Shown here: positions 1 to 11,219 of the stretch, in pieces
How the letters are laid out: the number at the start of each line of letters is the position of its first letter
Numbering within the stretch: position 1 is the first letter of the stretch
From: Acanthosoma haemorrhoidale
Lineage: Eukaryota; Arthropoda; Insecta; Hemiptera; Acanthosomatidae
DNA length: 64,000 nt
Assembly (NCBI GenBank): GCA_930367205.1
Contig: OV884014.1
Span: 112,109,138 to 112,173,137 of the forward strand
Direction: 5' to 3'
Translations under genes and position numbers: made by a program
Notes under the pieces: generated by a model
Seen by the model: the letters and a program-made list of their open reading frames with translations, nothing else
Told to the model about the DNA's origin: nothing
Database searches by the model: none

Positions 1-808
1 GTTTCTAACAAATTCCAAATTTTTCATACGACTAATTGACAATACAGGAAAAAAAGTATTTTTATGCAATGGCGAAAACGGAACCCGAAAAGAACAAACT
101 CGTGGTTTAAACAATAACTGTTTATAGTTTTGAAAATATTTGTATGCGCATATCCAACGCGACCTGAACGTCCAGTTTCCTACTTGACCACATTAAACAT
201 GTTTAGGAAAAACTTAGGATTTGATGCTGTAAATAATTAATAAGTAAAATCGCGACCTTAAGACGATGCGTGATCCTAGGTCAGTGGTGCAGTTAACCCT
301 AACCATTAGGCGATATGGAGGAGATCCCGTTATGGTTCAATTATCTCGTTCCTCGTAAGTGAATTTGCTAAACAGCTGTCTGTGGCTTGCTCCATCATCC
401 ACACACACAAGAGGCAGGATCTGCTGTGAAGACTAAACGCGGTGGAAGGCGCCCGAACCGCTAGGCTAATGGTGCTCAAGACGTGAGCTAACGCTGGAAG
501 CTAATAGAATATACTCCACGGACATCGGATCAACCGTTATCCGAAAGCGATAGTGCCTCTATTCGGAACTGCCCTCCGTTCGACTCCTGGGAATGCGGTC
601 GATTCCTCCACGGTTGTCTGTGGTTCCTTCCTCGGGGTATTTAGTTACTTACAATTCAACATTTACAGCGGGAAAAATAAACTAGAGGCATAGAGAGAAA
701 ACAAGCAGACTTGTCAAATTATCAAGCGCAGGTTACTGTGACAATATTTCGAACAGGACCACGTTGAAAAAAATTACCTAGTTTGTTTCCATTTAAATTA
801 GATATTAA
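1..808. other. No recognisable gene; possible SINE-like remnant
   Basis: AT-rich flanks surround a more GC-balanced block at about 270-660. Near 588-600 there is a sequence similar to a tRNA B box (CGTTCGACTCC), but I found no convincing A box or tail. No coding frame resembles a known protein. Confidence 0.3.
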
Positions 809-915
809 TTTTTTTTTTTTTTTATGAGGGATTTTTATTGCAGGATCGGGACTTGAACCTGGGTAGCCCCTAATATCTTCCCGGGTGCTTCGCCAACTGG
901 CGTCAGCTCGGTTTA
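809..915 (-). repeat. tRNA-derived SINE (minus strand)
   Basis: Read on the minus strand, this block has an A-box-like motif (TGACGCCAGTTGG) followed about 40 bases later by a close match to the polymerase III B box (GGTTCAAGTCC), and ends in a run of about 15 A. That order (tRNA-like head, short body, A tail) is typical of a tRNA-derived SINE. The head does not fold into a convincing working tRNA, so it is not called a tRNA gene. No target duplication was found. Confidence 0.55.
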
Positions 916-2379
916 AGAAACACGCGACAAGATACTGGAAAGGCACCGATTTCTTCGGTTGATAATTATTAAATTTTCTATTCATATGAAAATTTCAAAT
1001 AGGCCTGATAAAATAATCTAACCTTCTCCATCAATGTCTTTAGCTTTAAAACTATGCGATTACAAATTAAATGGGCTCGTGACAGACACCGAACAATATT
1101 ACAGTTTTAGTAATAACTGAATTTAATAATTTTGTATTATTTATTTTATTTTTATGATTTGGCTCTATTACGTTATTATTATTATTACACGACTACAAAT
1201 GTTTAGAAAAATTAAGTCCTAAATATTGAAAAGCTAAAAGACACGAAGGAATCAGACCAGCTCCCATTAAATGTTACTATTTAATATTTGTCTACTAATG
1301 TACCCAGCATATTTTAAGAATCTTTCACAACTCGAGGACAAAGCAGTTACCTCAGATGATAACATTACGACTTCACTTAAAGCTCCGTAAATCACAATCG
1401 CATGGTTGTTTGTAACCATCCATACTTGACGATCTCCAAACCTTATTTATAATGAACAGACAAAAACACCAGTGGAAAAAATATACAAAATATCTTTCTA
1501 AGCTAATAATGACATTTTGTTTTTTTTTATTCGGCGTTTGAATGACGTTGAATGATGAATATTTGAATGACCACTTAATCCCTCCCCCCTTACATTTTAT
1601 CGTAGCCATCTGGAAAAAAATACATTACATATATTCTATGGATTCAAGTAGTGTTTTTAGTTATATTTATTAAAGGACTAAAAATGATTTCTATAAAACG
1701 AAAATAAAAATGACTACAATACAGGCTGCCAGTACAAAGGCAGACCCAGTGACATAGTTGACAGGGAGGGGCGACAAGAGATGCAAGGAGGCAGGATGGT
1801 ATCAGCCTTGTTGATAACAGGGTTCAACAACAGAGGGGGATTTCGCCTACTTTCACCTGGCGTTAAAGTCTCTGCTCATTCCATCGATTAGCTGCTCATC
1901 ACGACTCTCCACTTATTAATCAACAATTCATTCCTTCTATTTACTATTTACTCTATTTACTATTTACTACCTTCTTGGAATATCCGAATAAACCTTCATT
2001 GACGTTTTACATTCGTTGTAACGAAGAATTCAAACACTCCAGGATCCATGATATTGCATGTATAAAATTAATAAAACCAAAAAACGTACCTGATGTGTCC
2101 TCTTGTACATTGATACGTACACAAACAAATTAATATTATCACTGGCACTTGTTGATGACACTTCGGCACTCAGATAAATAATTCACTAACACTTCGGCAA
2201 ATTATATTATATCATTATTTCGTTGTGTGCATTTAAGAATTTTCATGATAATGTAAATGGGTAATGTGCACGTATGTATAGTCATGTCACAAAATATGTA
2301 TTAATTTTGTGCGCTAATGTTTATGAGATAATTGTGTTTTAATGAAGAGAAATGTTTTAGTGAAGCGAATAGGGGGGAG
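916..2379. other. No recognisable gene
   Basis: AT-rich DNA with short poly-T runs. A GC-richer segment at about 1,720-1,880 may be an old repeat, but no second copy was found in this window. Short open frames here show no family motifs. Confidence 0.4.
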
Positions 2380-2949
2380 CGGGCCCGCTGAGGCAGACGT
2401 AAACACCTTGACATTTGGACTCCGGTGTGAGGTCAGGTCTGCGCGCAGACATAAAGAAGATAAATCACAAGCACTGCGCAGACCGTGGAGACATGAACAG
2501 CGATAGACATGTACACAAAGACTATGTAACCACTATGTATGTACTATGTACCTTGAGGTCTGTGAGAGCCCGGGACTGGACAGGCATGCTGCCACATGGC
2601 CGGCCATCCACCGACTACTGCAGCGCCTGCATCTGCACCCCACTCCGGTGACGTCACCGAGGGGGGCGCACCCCCCACAAGGTCGGGAGGGGGTCATCGA
2701 CCTCTTGTGTCTGCGATGGTCAGGGAAGTCTTCCATAGCTGGTACCACTCTTGGCCGATGTATACAGGGGGGAGATGTGTCTGTAGTCTTCAGGGGAGTC
2801 TCTCTTAGAGTTAGGGCCTCTCTTCACCTAGCATCGACAGAAACCTTCGGATGTGGGATGTTGAAGCAGACATCCGATTAGATTTAATCCATGCCATTAA
2901 AAGAACAAACGAGCGCACGGGACGAACATGGTCAGACCCTGACTAGCTG
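2380..2949 (+). other. GC-rich block with possible coding relic
   Basis: This stretch is clearly richer in G and C than its surroundings. It contains a 111-codon frame (2,546-2,881) and several overlapping frames, none recognisable. In a different frame, about 2,800-2,938 reads as a protein-like stretch including RNLRMWDVEADIRLDL before a stop. The block ends at a sequence matching a consensus 5' splice site (G|GTAAGTAG, GT at 2,950), but the frame stops just before it. It could be an old transposon fragment, a CpG-rich regulatory segment or a decayed exon. I cannot assign a function. Confidence 0.25.
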
Positions 2950-4164
2950 GTAAGTAGGACATCAAAAAAACATTGACAAGGCTTCTAATATTTTCTGAAT
3001 TATAAGTCGTAAAAGCAAGTTTGAAAAAAATCATCAACACATTTTATTTTTAATCATCTCCTTCCTGTTATTGATTCCTAGCATAATCCAAGGTGTAAAG
3101 TGGGCTTTTCGATATGAGCCGGCTTACAAACTTGCAGAAAGCAAGAGCTACAGAGAAAAATAACTGTTTTTGGATAGTGAACAAAATTATTAATTCAAAT
3201 TACATGGACTGACAAGTTTTAATTATGACCTATTTAATATATTTTTCAATCAAAACAATTAAAATATTAATCAATTTTACCATTAATTATCAATAACATT
3301 ATCATAAGAACAATTAGATTATTATCAGACTAAAATTATTATTTTGTAACCCGATGGATGAATGGATGAAATTGTTGAATCGAACTTGACAGCAGCAGCT
3401 GGTGCAGCCATAAACAGGTTATTCACAGTATGAAAGAAGAGAAGACAATTTTCAAATCAGGCTTAGAATTAATTTATTTTTAATATAATATTGTTTCTGC
3501 TCTAACACTCTACTGACTAAATCATAACCATTCTCTTTCTTCGTAATAAGCAGAAGAACATTAGAAACAAGAGAAAACAGTAGAGTTAGATTGGGAATAA
3601 TCTGAGAAGAATGGAGTCATGGAAAAGTGCTTAAATCTATAAAGCTCAAGAAAAAGAGGGGTATACGGATAAATAATGGTACAGAAAAGAATTGAAAACT
3701 AAAAGAACGAATCAGACAGTGTATATATTTCATCGCGTATGATCAACACCCTAAATAGATTTTGGTCATTGGTGATTTTCTAAAATAATTATTTATTTTA
3801 AAAAAAATTAAAATCGATAATATTTTAATTGTAAAATGAACTAACAATTTTTGCGACTGCCTCCGGGTTAAAGACAACAATCCCTTCCTTCGGTCATGTC
3901 AAAAATATTACTCTACGAATTAACGATCATTTGGTTCTTGTTATTTAACTATTTGAGAGCTACCCGCCGTCACAAGAAAACCGTCTTTGCATACAAAAGC
4001 TTTCGGAGTTCATTATTTTCAAAGAGTGGCCAATCCTTTAACATGCTCGCTACATAATGACACATTCAAACATTTATAACTGAATTTTCAGCGATTGGCT
4101 GTGATCTTTTAAGATCTCCATACATCCGGTACAAGCTGGCGTCCGTCCATCCGTCAGGGGCTTA
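2950..4164. other. No recognisable gene
   Basis: AT-rich non-coding DNA. No tandem repeat, element terminus or protein motif was seen. Confidence 0.4.
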
Positions 4165-4262
4165 CAGTAGCCATGTAACAGTAGCCCTGTAACAGTACTC
4201 CTGTAACAGTAGCCCTGTAACAGTAGCCATGTAACAGTAGCCATGTAACAGTAGCCATGTAA
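4165..4262. repeat. Tandem array, 7 x 14 bp
   Basis: Seven consecutive copies of a 14-base unit, CAGTAGCCATGTAA, with variants CAGTAGCCCTGTAA and CAGTACTCCTGTAA. The last three units are identical, which suggests recent expansion at that end. Confidence 0.95.
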
Positions 4263-4485
4263 ATTCTGTACATCAAATAGAACTCAACACAGATTAATTG
4301 CTTCATTCACCGACCCAGGTATTATGGAACCCGCCTTCATTAAATTAAAAAAAAAAAATGATTTTTCGGACTCTTGATCACTTGACTTGACTTCCTTACA
4401 CTTTTGATATAGAACCCGCCTGCGCAACACGAAAACGTACTCAACCAACCTCGAACTAAATCATTACTTACTCAAAACATATTGT

Positions 4486-4660
4486 GACTCGTTGCAGCAT
4501 TTAACAAACCCAGTGTTTAAAACTACGATCCAACCACCATTACAGCATCGATGGCGACAGACTGTCCGGGAAAATTAGGTTAAGATTTTGTTGTTAGATG
4601 TAAGTTAGTCTTAAGTCTATAATTCATAAGATGAGCTACATCACTTTTGAACATGTTTAT
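4486..4660 (+). mobile_element. LINE-C 3' end fragment
   Basis: A short sense-strand piece of the LINE called family C here. It begins in the last codons of the reverse transcriptase ORF (a relic of LQHLTNPVF), passes through the C-terminal region with the CATCGATGGC sequence shared by the other copies, and runs into the 3' UTR, where a degraded form of the TGAGC...ATCAC hairpin is visible. Both ends are truncated. Confidence 0.6.
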
Positions 4661-4683
4661 ACAATCAATGTATAGTGTGCATT

Positions 4684-5516
4684 AGGGTGTCCCAGAATTA
4701 GCGCAAGATTTGAATTTGCCGCCATTTGTGCAGTGAAGTGCTGGCAACACTAAAAAAAACAATTTGACAGCTGACAGTTTAGGGTTAGTAAAAAATGGAG
4801 CGTCACACAATAGAACAACGTCTCTTTATTGTTGAACATTATCTCAAATATAATGAAAGTTTGGCGGCCGCAGTTCGAAAATTTCATACAAAATATGGTC
4901 AGAATAGTGTTTTGACTTCATCAACTGTGAAGAGGTTAATTGAAAAATTTAAGAAGACTTAATCAGTTGGAGACACTAAACACACTGGTCGTCCAAAAAC
5001 AAGCCGTTCAAATGTCAATATCGAAGCAGTCCGTGAGAGTGTTGTTGAAAATCCAGGAACATCAATTCGGCGTCGTAAACACAGTTCTTTGTGCCGAAAT
5101 TGGATGATATTGATGTGGCCAATATGTGGTTTCAACAATATGGTGTCACATGCCATACAGTCCATGAAACAATTCAAATACTGCATGAGACATTTCCAGG
5201 TCGTGTACTCTCTCGTTTTGGTGATCACAATTGGCACCCTAGATCGTGTGATTTAACACCTTTAGATTTCTTTTTATGGGGTTATTCGAAGTCAAAGTCT
5301 GCATCAACGAAATTCAACCACATTTATGCCAAATGGTCATGGCCAAATTTCGACAAAAGAGTGCGAGCAAAGATGTGGATGCCATTTGCCCGATGTATTA
5401 TTCCATAAATAACCCTATCCTATTTACTTTATAATTAAATAAAAAAATAACAACGAAAATACTAAAAACTGTGTTCTCTATTTAAATCAAATCTTGCGTT
5501 AGTTCTGGGACACCCT
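4684..5516 (+). mobile_element. Deleted DUF4817-type Tc1/mariner element, copy 1
   Basis: The element is bounded by inverted repeats beginning GGGTGTCCCAGAA, about 30 bases at each end with few mismatches. The frame from ATG 4,795 gives a helix-turn-helix region (MERHTIEQRLFIVEHYLKYN...) of the DUF4817 type common in insect Tc1/mariner elements, broken by a stop near 4,960. The sequence then jumps to the C-terminal catalytic part (DDIDVANMWFQQ, PRSCDLTPLDFFLWG). The central region with the first catalytic aspartate is missing, and a second deletion removes part of the C terminus. It cannot encode active transposase. The length is about 830 bp; I expect about 1.3 kb for a full element of this type. 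Confidence 0.85.
5091..5408 (+). pseudogene. Transposase C-terminal relic (DUF4817 Tc1/mariner)
   Basis: A 105-codon frame covering the C-terminal half of the transposase. After FQQYGVTCHTVHETIQ (the aspartate normally found in QDGATCH is Y-G here) comes the conserved HNWHPRSCDLTPLDFFLWG block. The end is scrambled by a deletion that joins GYSKSKSASTKF to a segment near NFDKRVRAKM. The second catalytic residue is altered, so the product would be inactive. The opening codon lies inside the domain and is not a true start. Confidence 0.8.
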
Positions 5517-6041
5517 TTACTTTTGGAACAACGACAAATAGCAATGTAAAACTATTAAAATTGTATAAAATGTAAAGGTTACAGAAAATACAATGACTTA
5601 TTGTAAATAGGTTCATAATTTATAATAACAAGATATGAAAAAAAAAAAGATGTATTTCATTAATTTATATAAATAACTTCACTTTCTTCATATAACAACA
5701 ATTTTAACACGGATATTTATCACTGGTCACCTTCAACCTTCACTATTTCATATTATCGTTTGACTGTCATTAAACCTCATTCGTTGGATTTAAAGAAATC
5801 GTCGTGTCCAAAAATTGTAATCAAATGCAGCAGTTTTCCATCTCAATCCGGTCCTAGTAAGTAATCATATTTTTTGTTGATAGCTAAGCTTAATTTTTTC
5901 AAAAAAGTTGAAAGTTTTTCAGAAACTTCCGCTATTCTTAATGTTCGATATGCTACTATGGTTTCCTTGATGGTGGTTTTCAAAAATAAAAGTATACTCG
6001 GCTTCAGTAAATAAAGTTCAATTAAAGTGGATAAAACATTA
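5517..6041. other. No recognisable gene
   Basis: AT-rich spacer between two transposon relics. A minus-strand 81-codon frame here overlaps the mariner terminus and shows no family motif. Confidence 0.4.
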
Positions 6042-6681
6042 GGGATGGCAAGAAAGTGATTTCGGTTTGCACCAGTAGATAGCGGCATGTTTGTTTCCTT
6101 ATTACTTTTGAGATTTTGTAATCGATACCTTTAGGTTGCTACAGAAATAAATTCCGTGTAATTGTCTTTACAACTGTCAGTCAGAATTGGATCAGAAAAA
6201 GATCATGTTGTGTATTTTGAGCTCAGATGTTTACTGCCAACAACTTATGAAATAGGAGAAAGCAATCAAAGAGAAAAGGCCAGAACTGGCAAATCGCAAA
6301 GGAATCGTGTACGACAATGCGAGGCCTCACACATTTTTAGCAACACGTACGAAACTATTGGAGCTTGGTTGGGAAGTGATGTCGCATCCCCCATACAGCC
6401 CCGACCTTTCACCATCGGATTATCATTTATTTTGAAGTTTACAAAACTTCTTAAATGGTAAAAATTTCAGTAATAACGATGACCTCAAATCGCACTTGGT
6501 TGAGTTTTTTGCTGATAAGGACCGCAAGTTCTATGAGCGCGGGATCATGAAGTTACCAGAAAGCTGGGAAAAGGTCATCGAACAGAATGGAAGATATTTG
6601 ACTGATTAAAGTTTATTTTTTGTATAGAAAAAATTGAGTTTTATGTCACACTAAAAAACCAAAATTACTTTCTTGCCAAGC
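6042..6681 (+). mobile_element. Deleted irritans-like mariner, copy 1
   Basis: The element is bounded by inverted repeats with the core TGGCAAGAAAGT and flanked on both sides by TA (6,040-6,041 and 6,682-6,683), the target duplication of Tc1/mariner elements. Inside, in shifting frames, are mariner transposase C-terminal signatures: DNARPHT (degraded), LLELGWEVMSHPPYSPDLSPSDYHLF, then KFYERGIMKLPESWEKVIEQNG. The helix-turn-helix half and first catalytic aspartate are missing. The length of 640 bp is about half of a standard 1.3-kb mariner. Several frameshifts make it non-coding. Confidence 0.88.
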
Positions 6682-7758
6682 TATTATTTAAAAATTGCGA
6701 TCTCTGAGGAGGCTATTGGAATCCGCGACTCGAAGGTCCACAGTAGTTAAGGGCTGAGGTTTGACACCTGTGCAGAATATTGGCGTTCTTTTGCATATTT
6801 TTCTCTGATTTATTTGACATTAACTATAAAAGAGTTTTATTACATTTATTAAATCTATTACTACTGCAATGAGACTTTACTCATATTTTCGTCATTTATT
6901 GACTGTTCGTACTTAACCAACCTTGCTCCATCGGGTTGTGATCAATAAATCACAATGAAACCCCTCTAACCATCAATTTCTAAACACAAGTATTTAATTC
7001 GATTCTCAAACTACCTGGTTTTCTCAAAATGAAATATAATATTTTAGTTGGTAAAAATAAAATTGTGAAGGAGCTGACGCGTGATTAAACTATTCTAATT
7101 AACCATACATAATACAATGTTGTGAAACGTAGAGATAAAAGAGAAAAAATAAACAATTTAAAAAAAAACAACCTATTCTTGAACTAGTCGTTAGGAACGA
7201 GTTAATTTTTTATCCGGGCAAACAAAAGTGTCAAGCGGACAACTGAGACAGTTTAAGTACTTGCACAAATTTGAAATTTAAATTTATTTTAATGAAATGA
7301 ATTCCTTTCCCTCGGTCGCTCTTTAAAGTTTACTTTCAGCTTAGTCGTAGTTTTACATTCGAATTTCCCTTCGAAGAATTTAGAGATATTTTTTTCCCTT
7401 TTTTTTTTTTTATTATTATCATTAAACCTGTGAGCTGATGAATAGCTTTATTGCTTTATCACAAGAAACTATCTGGCATAAATTATAAAAAGGTATGTAA
7501 GCGCAAGAGTGAGTTAATTAAATATGCGATGTTTGAAACGGGAGAATAATTTGAGATAAAATGTATTTATTCAAGACTCCAGTATGAGTTTATAAGTGGC
7601 ACAAAAACAACCTCGGATGAAATAGGAAAAGTGAGTTGTTATATTGTAGATAACGAGGTGGACATTGTAACAAAAAACCGTGAATATGCTAGATAACATC
7701 TCCAATAAAACAAATTCTATAGTTGTATAATGCTAATATTATATTTAATACTAAGAAC
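6682..7758. other. No recognisable gene
   Basis: AT-rich DNA with poly-T and poly-A runs. No element termini or protein motifs were seen. Confidence 0.4.
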
Positions 7759-8037
7759 AAGTAGAAGGGGCTTGAGCAGAACTGTATACCTGCCTCGTGA
7801 CTTGATGGAAGTCACTGATGGTTCCCCGTTATTTTTAAGTAAGCAACCGCATCCCTCCAAGACCTCCCTACTTCCCAGAACCTTATCCTTTTCTTATACA
7901 TATATGTCTCAGTTTTAGCCCCAGACCTCATTTGTTCCCACACATTCCACCCAGTATGTAGTAACGTAACTCTTAATATTTGTACATACCAGTGTTTTGC
8001 TTGTGCTTTATAATAAAGATTTTCTTTCTTTTCTTTT
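7759..8037 (+). repeat. Unclassified interspersed repeat, family D copy 1
   Basis: This segment recurs at 23,680-23,960 (minus) and 62,697-62,925 (plus). It starts at GTAGAAGGGGCTTGAGCAG and ends in a polyadenylation-like AATAAAGA followed by a TTTCTTTTC tract. That tail suggests a retroposed transcript, either a SINE or the 3' UTR of a LINE. The 62-codon frame inside is not conserved between copies. I saw no tRNA-like head. Confidence 0.7.
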
Positions 8038-9168
8038 AATTAAAAGACTCTCTTAGAATAAAAGAACTTATGACCATGTCTAAACTTCCATAGCTGTGTG
8101 ATATGTTTCTTGAGTCTGATAATTGTTGGTCTTCTTCAAGTCGATTTAAACCAAAGATCCAATACAAATGTTTAAAAACAAATGGTTAAAATGGTAAAAA
8201 CAACAAACTTTGTTTGTTATACTGAATTTTTTTTTCTTTTCTGTGTGTGTTTTCTCTTTGTCTTATATTCGGTTTACATATAGTCACATTGAGTTTAAAT
8301 TATATTCTGTTCGTGAAATAATTGTATTCCTTTGTTTTGATAAACATCTGTGAAGCTGTTTTGCCATTTGTAATATTCACATGGAGACTTCCTGAGACCG
8401 TATCCTCGCCAAGACATGAAGGATCGCCCTGTCGAAGACGTTCGGTCAAGAGAGGTGACCAATTATGCAGCCTAGTCGCGGTCATTGCGACCAATTTATA
8501 GTGAGCGGTGATGTAGTCAGCCACACGGGAATGTAGCCCAGGCATCAGTAATCGCTTTTTTATTCAGATGTCCTCATCTGAGCTCGCCGGTTCGTTTCCT
8601 TCTTATTTATTTTTTTTTTTGTCTTTGTCACATTTAGTCCTTATATGATTGGGGGGAATTCCCTAGAAGAATAATGTAGTGGTGGGTGTTTGTCTTTTTT
8701 CATTTTCTCTGAGCGTTCTCGCCTAATAAAAGAGAGAGAGGTTCCTACACGATAAAGGAGGATGGAATGCGCCTTTTTGTTTTCCGAGGCACATCTCGTA
8801 TGAAAGAGGAGACAAGACAACAAGCTCTGTTGTATAAAAGAGAGAATTTAAGACCAAACCGAAGAAGTCCTAGGAAGGTTTCGAAAATAAACTGACCCAA
8901 AAAAAAACTCGAAAGTCGGGTCGGGGATCAAAAAAAAACAAAAAAAAAACACTCAAATAACAGGGAGCAGTGATAACTTTGATCTTGACAAAATTTACAG
9001 TTGGTTAGACTGTGCGACAAAATTGTAGACCTGTATGAAAATCAAAAGCTCTTTGTCATTGTAGCGATATTATTTCAAAGAGAATTAATTTCACTGAAAA
9101 ACGAGAGGTTCTATTTTCAAAAAGGTACGAGAGGCAACCGAAAAAATCATCATTTCGAGCTGGACTTT
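8038..9168. other. No recognisable gene; one unidentified minus-strand frame
   Basis: A minus-strand frame of 81 codons from ATG at 8,545 (MPGLHSRVADYITAHYKL...) lies in a less AT-rich patch at 8,370-8,600. It matches no family I know and has no repeat copy in the window. The rest is AT-rich with poly-A runs. Confidence 0.25.
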
Positions 9169-9181
9169 TTAGAGCACCGCT
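9169..9181. repeat. Target-site duplication (left) of LINE-A copy 1
   Basis: TTAGAGCACCGCT occurs here and again at 9,967-9,979, exactly flanking the LINE-A insertion. Confidence 0.9.
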
Positions 9182-9966
9182 TTTTTTTTTAATTATAACA
9201 ATTTTTATTAGGATAAAATTACAATCTGCCTTATTAGGCAATAAATAATTGAGATAAATGTTCTCATTCATACCATATTTACAATTCATCAATCACTCGC
9301 TCATTCATACAATATTTACAAACAGCCCAGAGGCCCCCCAAGTCCACAGGGTTGTAACCTCCCTCGCGTGTGAAGGAGGAAGCGGAGTCTTGGGAAGTCC
9401 CCTACGCTCCTACGTCAGCCACGCACTGGATGAGAGCCAGCGGAGGCTGGCCAAGATCGCGAGAGCCACAAACGCCCAGGACATGATTAGAGAAACTGGC
9501 CATTGCCAGGATTCCCACTGTTACGCATTTATAGCAGGCCACGAGGCCACTGCCGTTTTAGTCTCCGAACAGAATTATAGGGATGAGTGGTGCAGTGCAA
9601 TGACTGTGCTAGGGGATTAGGGTGGTATAGTAACCTATCTATACTATGGAATTTCCTGAACTTGGAAGGGATGAGTTCGAGAATGTAAGGTATATTAAGA
9701 TCGTTATGAAGAGTTTTGTTGCTGACGTAATAAGGGGCATTTACTATTGGTCTCAAGACTGGATTCGCTTGATGTTCGACTTTTTTGCTGTTCCCCATAG
9801 CTCTATTCCGTATGTCCAGATTGGCTTAAGTATAACTTTGTAAATAAGTAGTTTATTTTTTATTGAGAGATGGGATGTCCTTCGAAGTAGTCTGTACAGT
9901 TGTCCAAAGCGTCTGTTTAGTTTTTGTCCTTTTAGCCTCGTGTGTGGGTTCCATGTCAGGCTTTTG
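9182..9966 (-). mobile_element. LINE-A (jockey-like) 5'-truncated copy 1
   Basis: A minus-strand insertion of 785 bp with a perfect 13-bp target duplication, as left by target-primed reverse transcription. It carries the C-terminal end of the reverse transcriptase ORF (NAPYYVSNKTLHNDLNIPYI near 9,690-9,760), degraded by frameshifts, then a long 3' UTR. The UTR ends in a TTGCCTAATAAGGCAG hairpin and an AATAAA-like 3' end shared with six other copies. The 5' truncation is typical of LINE insertions. Plus-strand frames here are shadows. Confidence 0.88.
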
Positions 9967-9979
9967 TTAGAGCACCGCT
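9967..9979. repeat. Target-site duplication (right) of LINE-A copy 1
   Basis: TTAGAGCACCGCT, identical to 9,169-9,181. Confidence 0.9.
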
Positions 9980-11208
9980 GAAGTATGCTTATTGTGTGTC
10001 AGTCATGTAAACGGAAATGATGAAAAAAATAACATCAAAGCTTCTTCAAGCCATATATTTATCCTATATATTTGTTTTAATATCATGGAACATTAGTCTC
10101 ACTTAAGAATTAAATTTTATAAAAGATATATTCCATCAATTTTTTTTCACTTTTGACCCGCTAGATTTAATAGTTAATAGACAATCCACTGCAGCGGTGG
10201 AAAAATTACCATGGAATTCGATAATTTTCGATTTCGGCTGAAAAGACGCAGAAGCATTCATCGATTAGTTTCAACAAGTTGCTATAGAAACTAACTTGTT
10301 TCCGGAGAAAGTTTATAACCTCGACGAAACCTGCCTAAAATTTAAACTGGTCCCCAATAGAACGTTGGCAAAAGAAGTCTATAAACCGTCGAAAAGACGA
10401 AATATTGCTTTGTGTGCCAGCACTAGTGAGGGTCGCAAACTTCATATGAAAAACCAATAAACAAAATATTACATCAATAAATAAAATGTTTACCAACGCC
10501 ATAGTTTTTAAAGTTATTGTTTTGTTTATTTCATTGCATATTTTCCTGCAGTGCAAAAATAATGCAATAAACGCACTCATTAATAAAAAAAAGTTTAGTA
10601 AAACACGTATTTGTTTCTGACTACATCCGTAGGGGGAGCCCCCCCACTGGTCCCACTGGCCGAATTTCGCATGGTAATGATGTTCCTTAATACAATCAAT
10701 CCCATAAAAAAGGTTAAACAATTAATCGCTAGCTAATAAATTCTGATAATAATGAGTCATTATATTTATTACACGCTGGTACTTTTGTGCTTTATAGTTA
10801 CGGAAAGTATTCACAACACAAACTTTTTTGTTTTGTTTTTCAAGCACGACATTTTGTATATTAGCGCGGTTTGTTGCACGTCATGATCACAAACACTATT
10901 ATTTATTTTCGATCGTATTGTGTAGGAAATAAAATTAAAGATTTCAACTTCGTTATCAATAATACGCATTATTTGTTAGGACAATAGTATACTATAAATA
11001 ATTAAGTAATGTCATTAAAACTATAATCTAAATGGTTATCGCAACTCAAGCTGTGTATGGCATAGAGGTAAGGAATCTTTAATTTCTAATAAATCTATTA
11101 ACTATGACGATTTTTTTTTTATAATCTCACCGGATAGGTTACCAAATTAAATATTTCGAGATCCAGAACAGTAATATCTGTTATATGCAGGAGCTTTGGC
11201 AGACTGAA
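9980..11208. other. No recognisable gene; possible trace of pogo-like transposase
   Basis: AT-rich. Around 10,290-10,450 the plus strand reads, with frameshifts, as stretches such as FPEKVYNLDET and NRTLAKEVYKPSKRRNIALCASTSEG. These resemble the DDE region of Tigger/pogo transposases (the NLDET and RNVTLCAC-type motifs), so a decayed DDE_1 relic is possible. Confidence is low because little else of the element remains. Confidence 0.35.
10200..10450 (+). pseudogene. Decayed Tigger/pogo-type DDE transposase relic
   Basis: Conceptual translation gives FQQVAIETNLFPEKVYNLDETCLKF, then a jump to ERWQKKSINRRKDEILLCVPALVR or, in the adjacent frame, AKEVYKPSKRRNIALCASTSEG. In Tigger/pogo proteins the sequence around I(Y/F)N.DET carries the first catalytic aspartate, followed by a V(T/A).C.SA strand. 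The order and spacing fit that part of the DDE_1 domain. There are frameshifts and nothing recognisable on either side. It is not joined to either of the two short Tigger elements in this window, which lack a DDE domain. Confidence 0.5.
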
Positions 11209-11219
11209 ATTCCATGTTT
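11209..11219. repeat. Target-site duplication (left) of LINE-C tail
   Basis: ATTCCATGTTT occurs here and at 11,459-11,469, flanking the LINE-C insertion. Confidence 0.85.
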
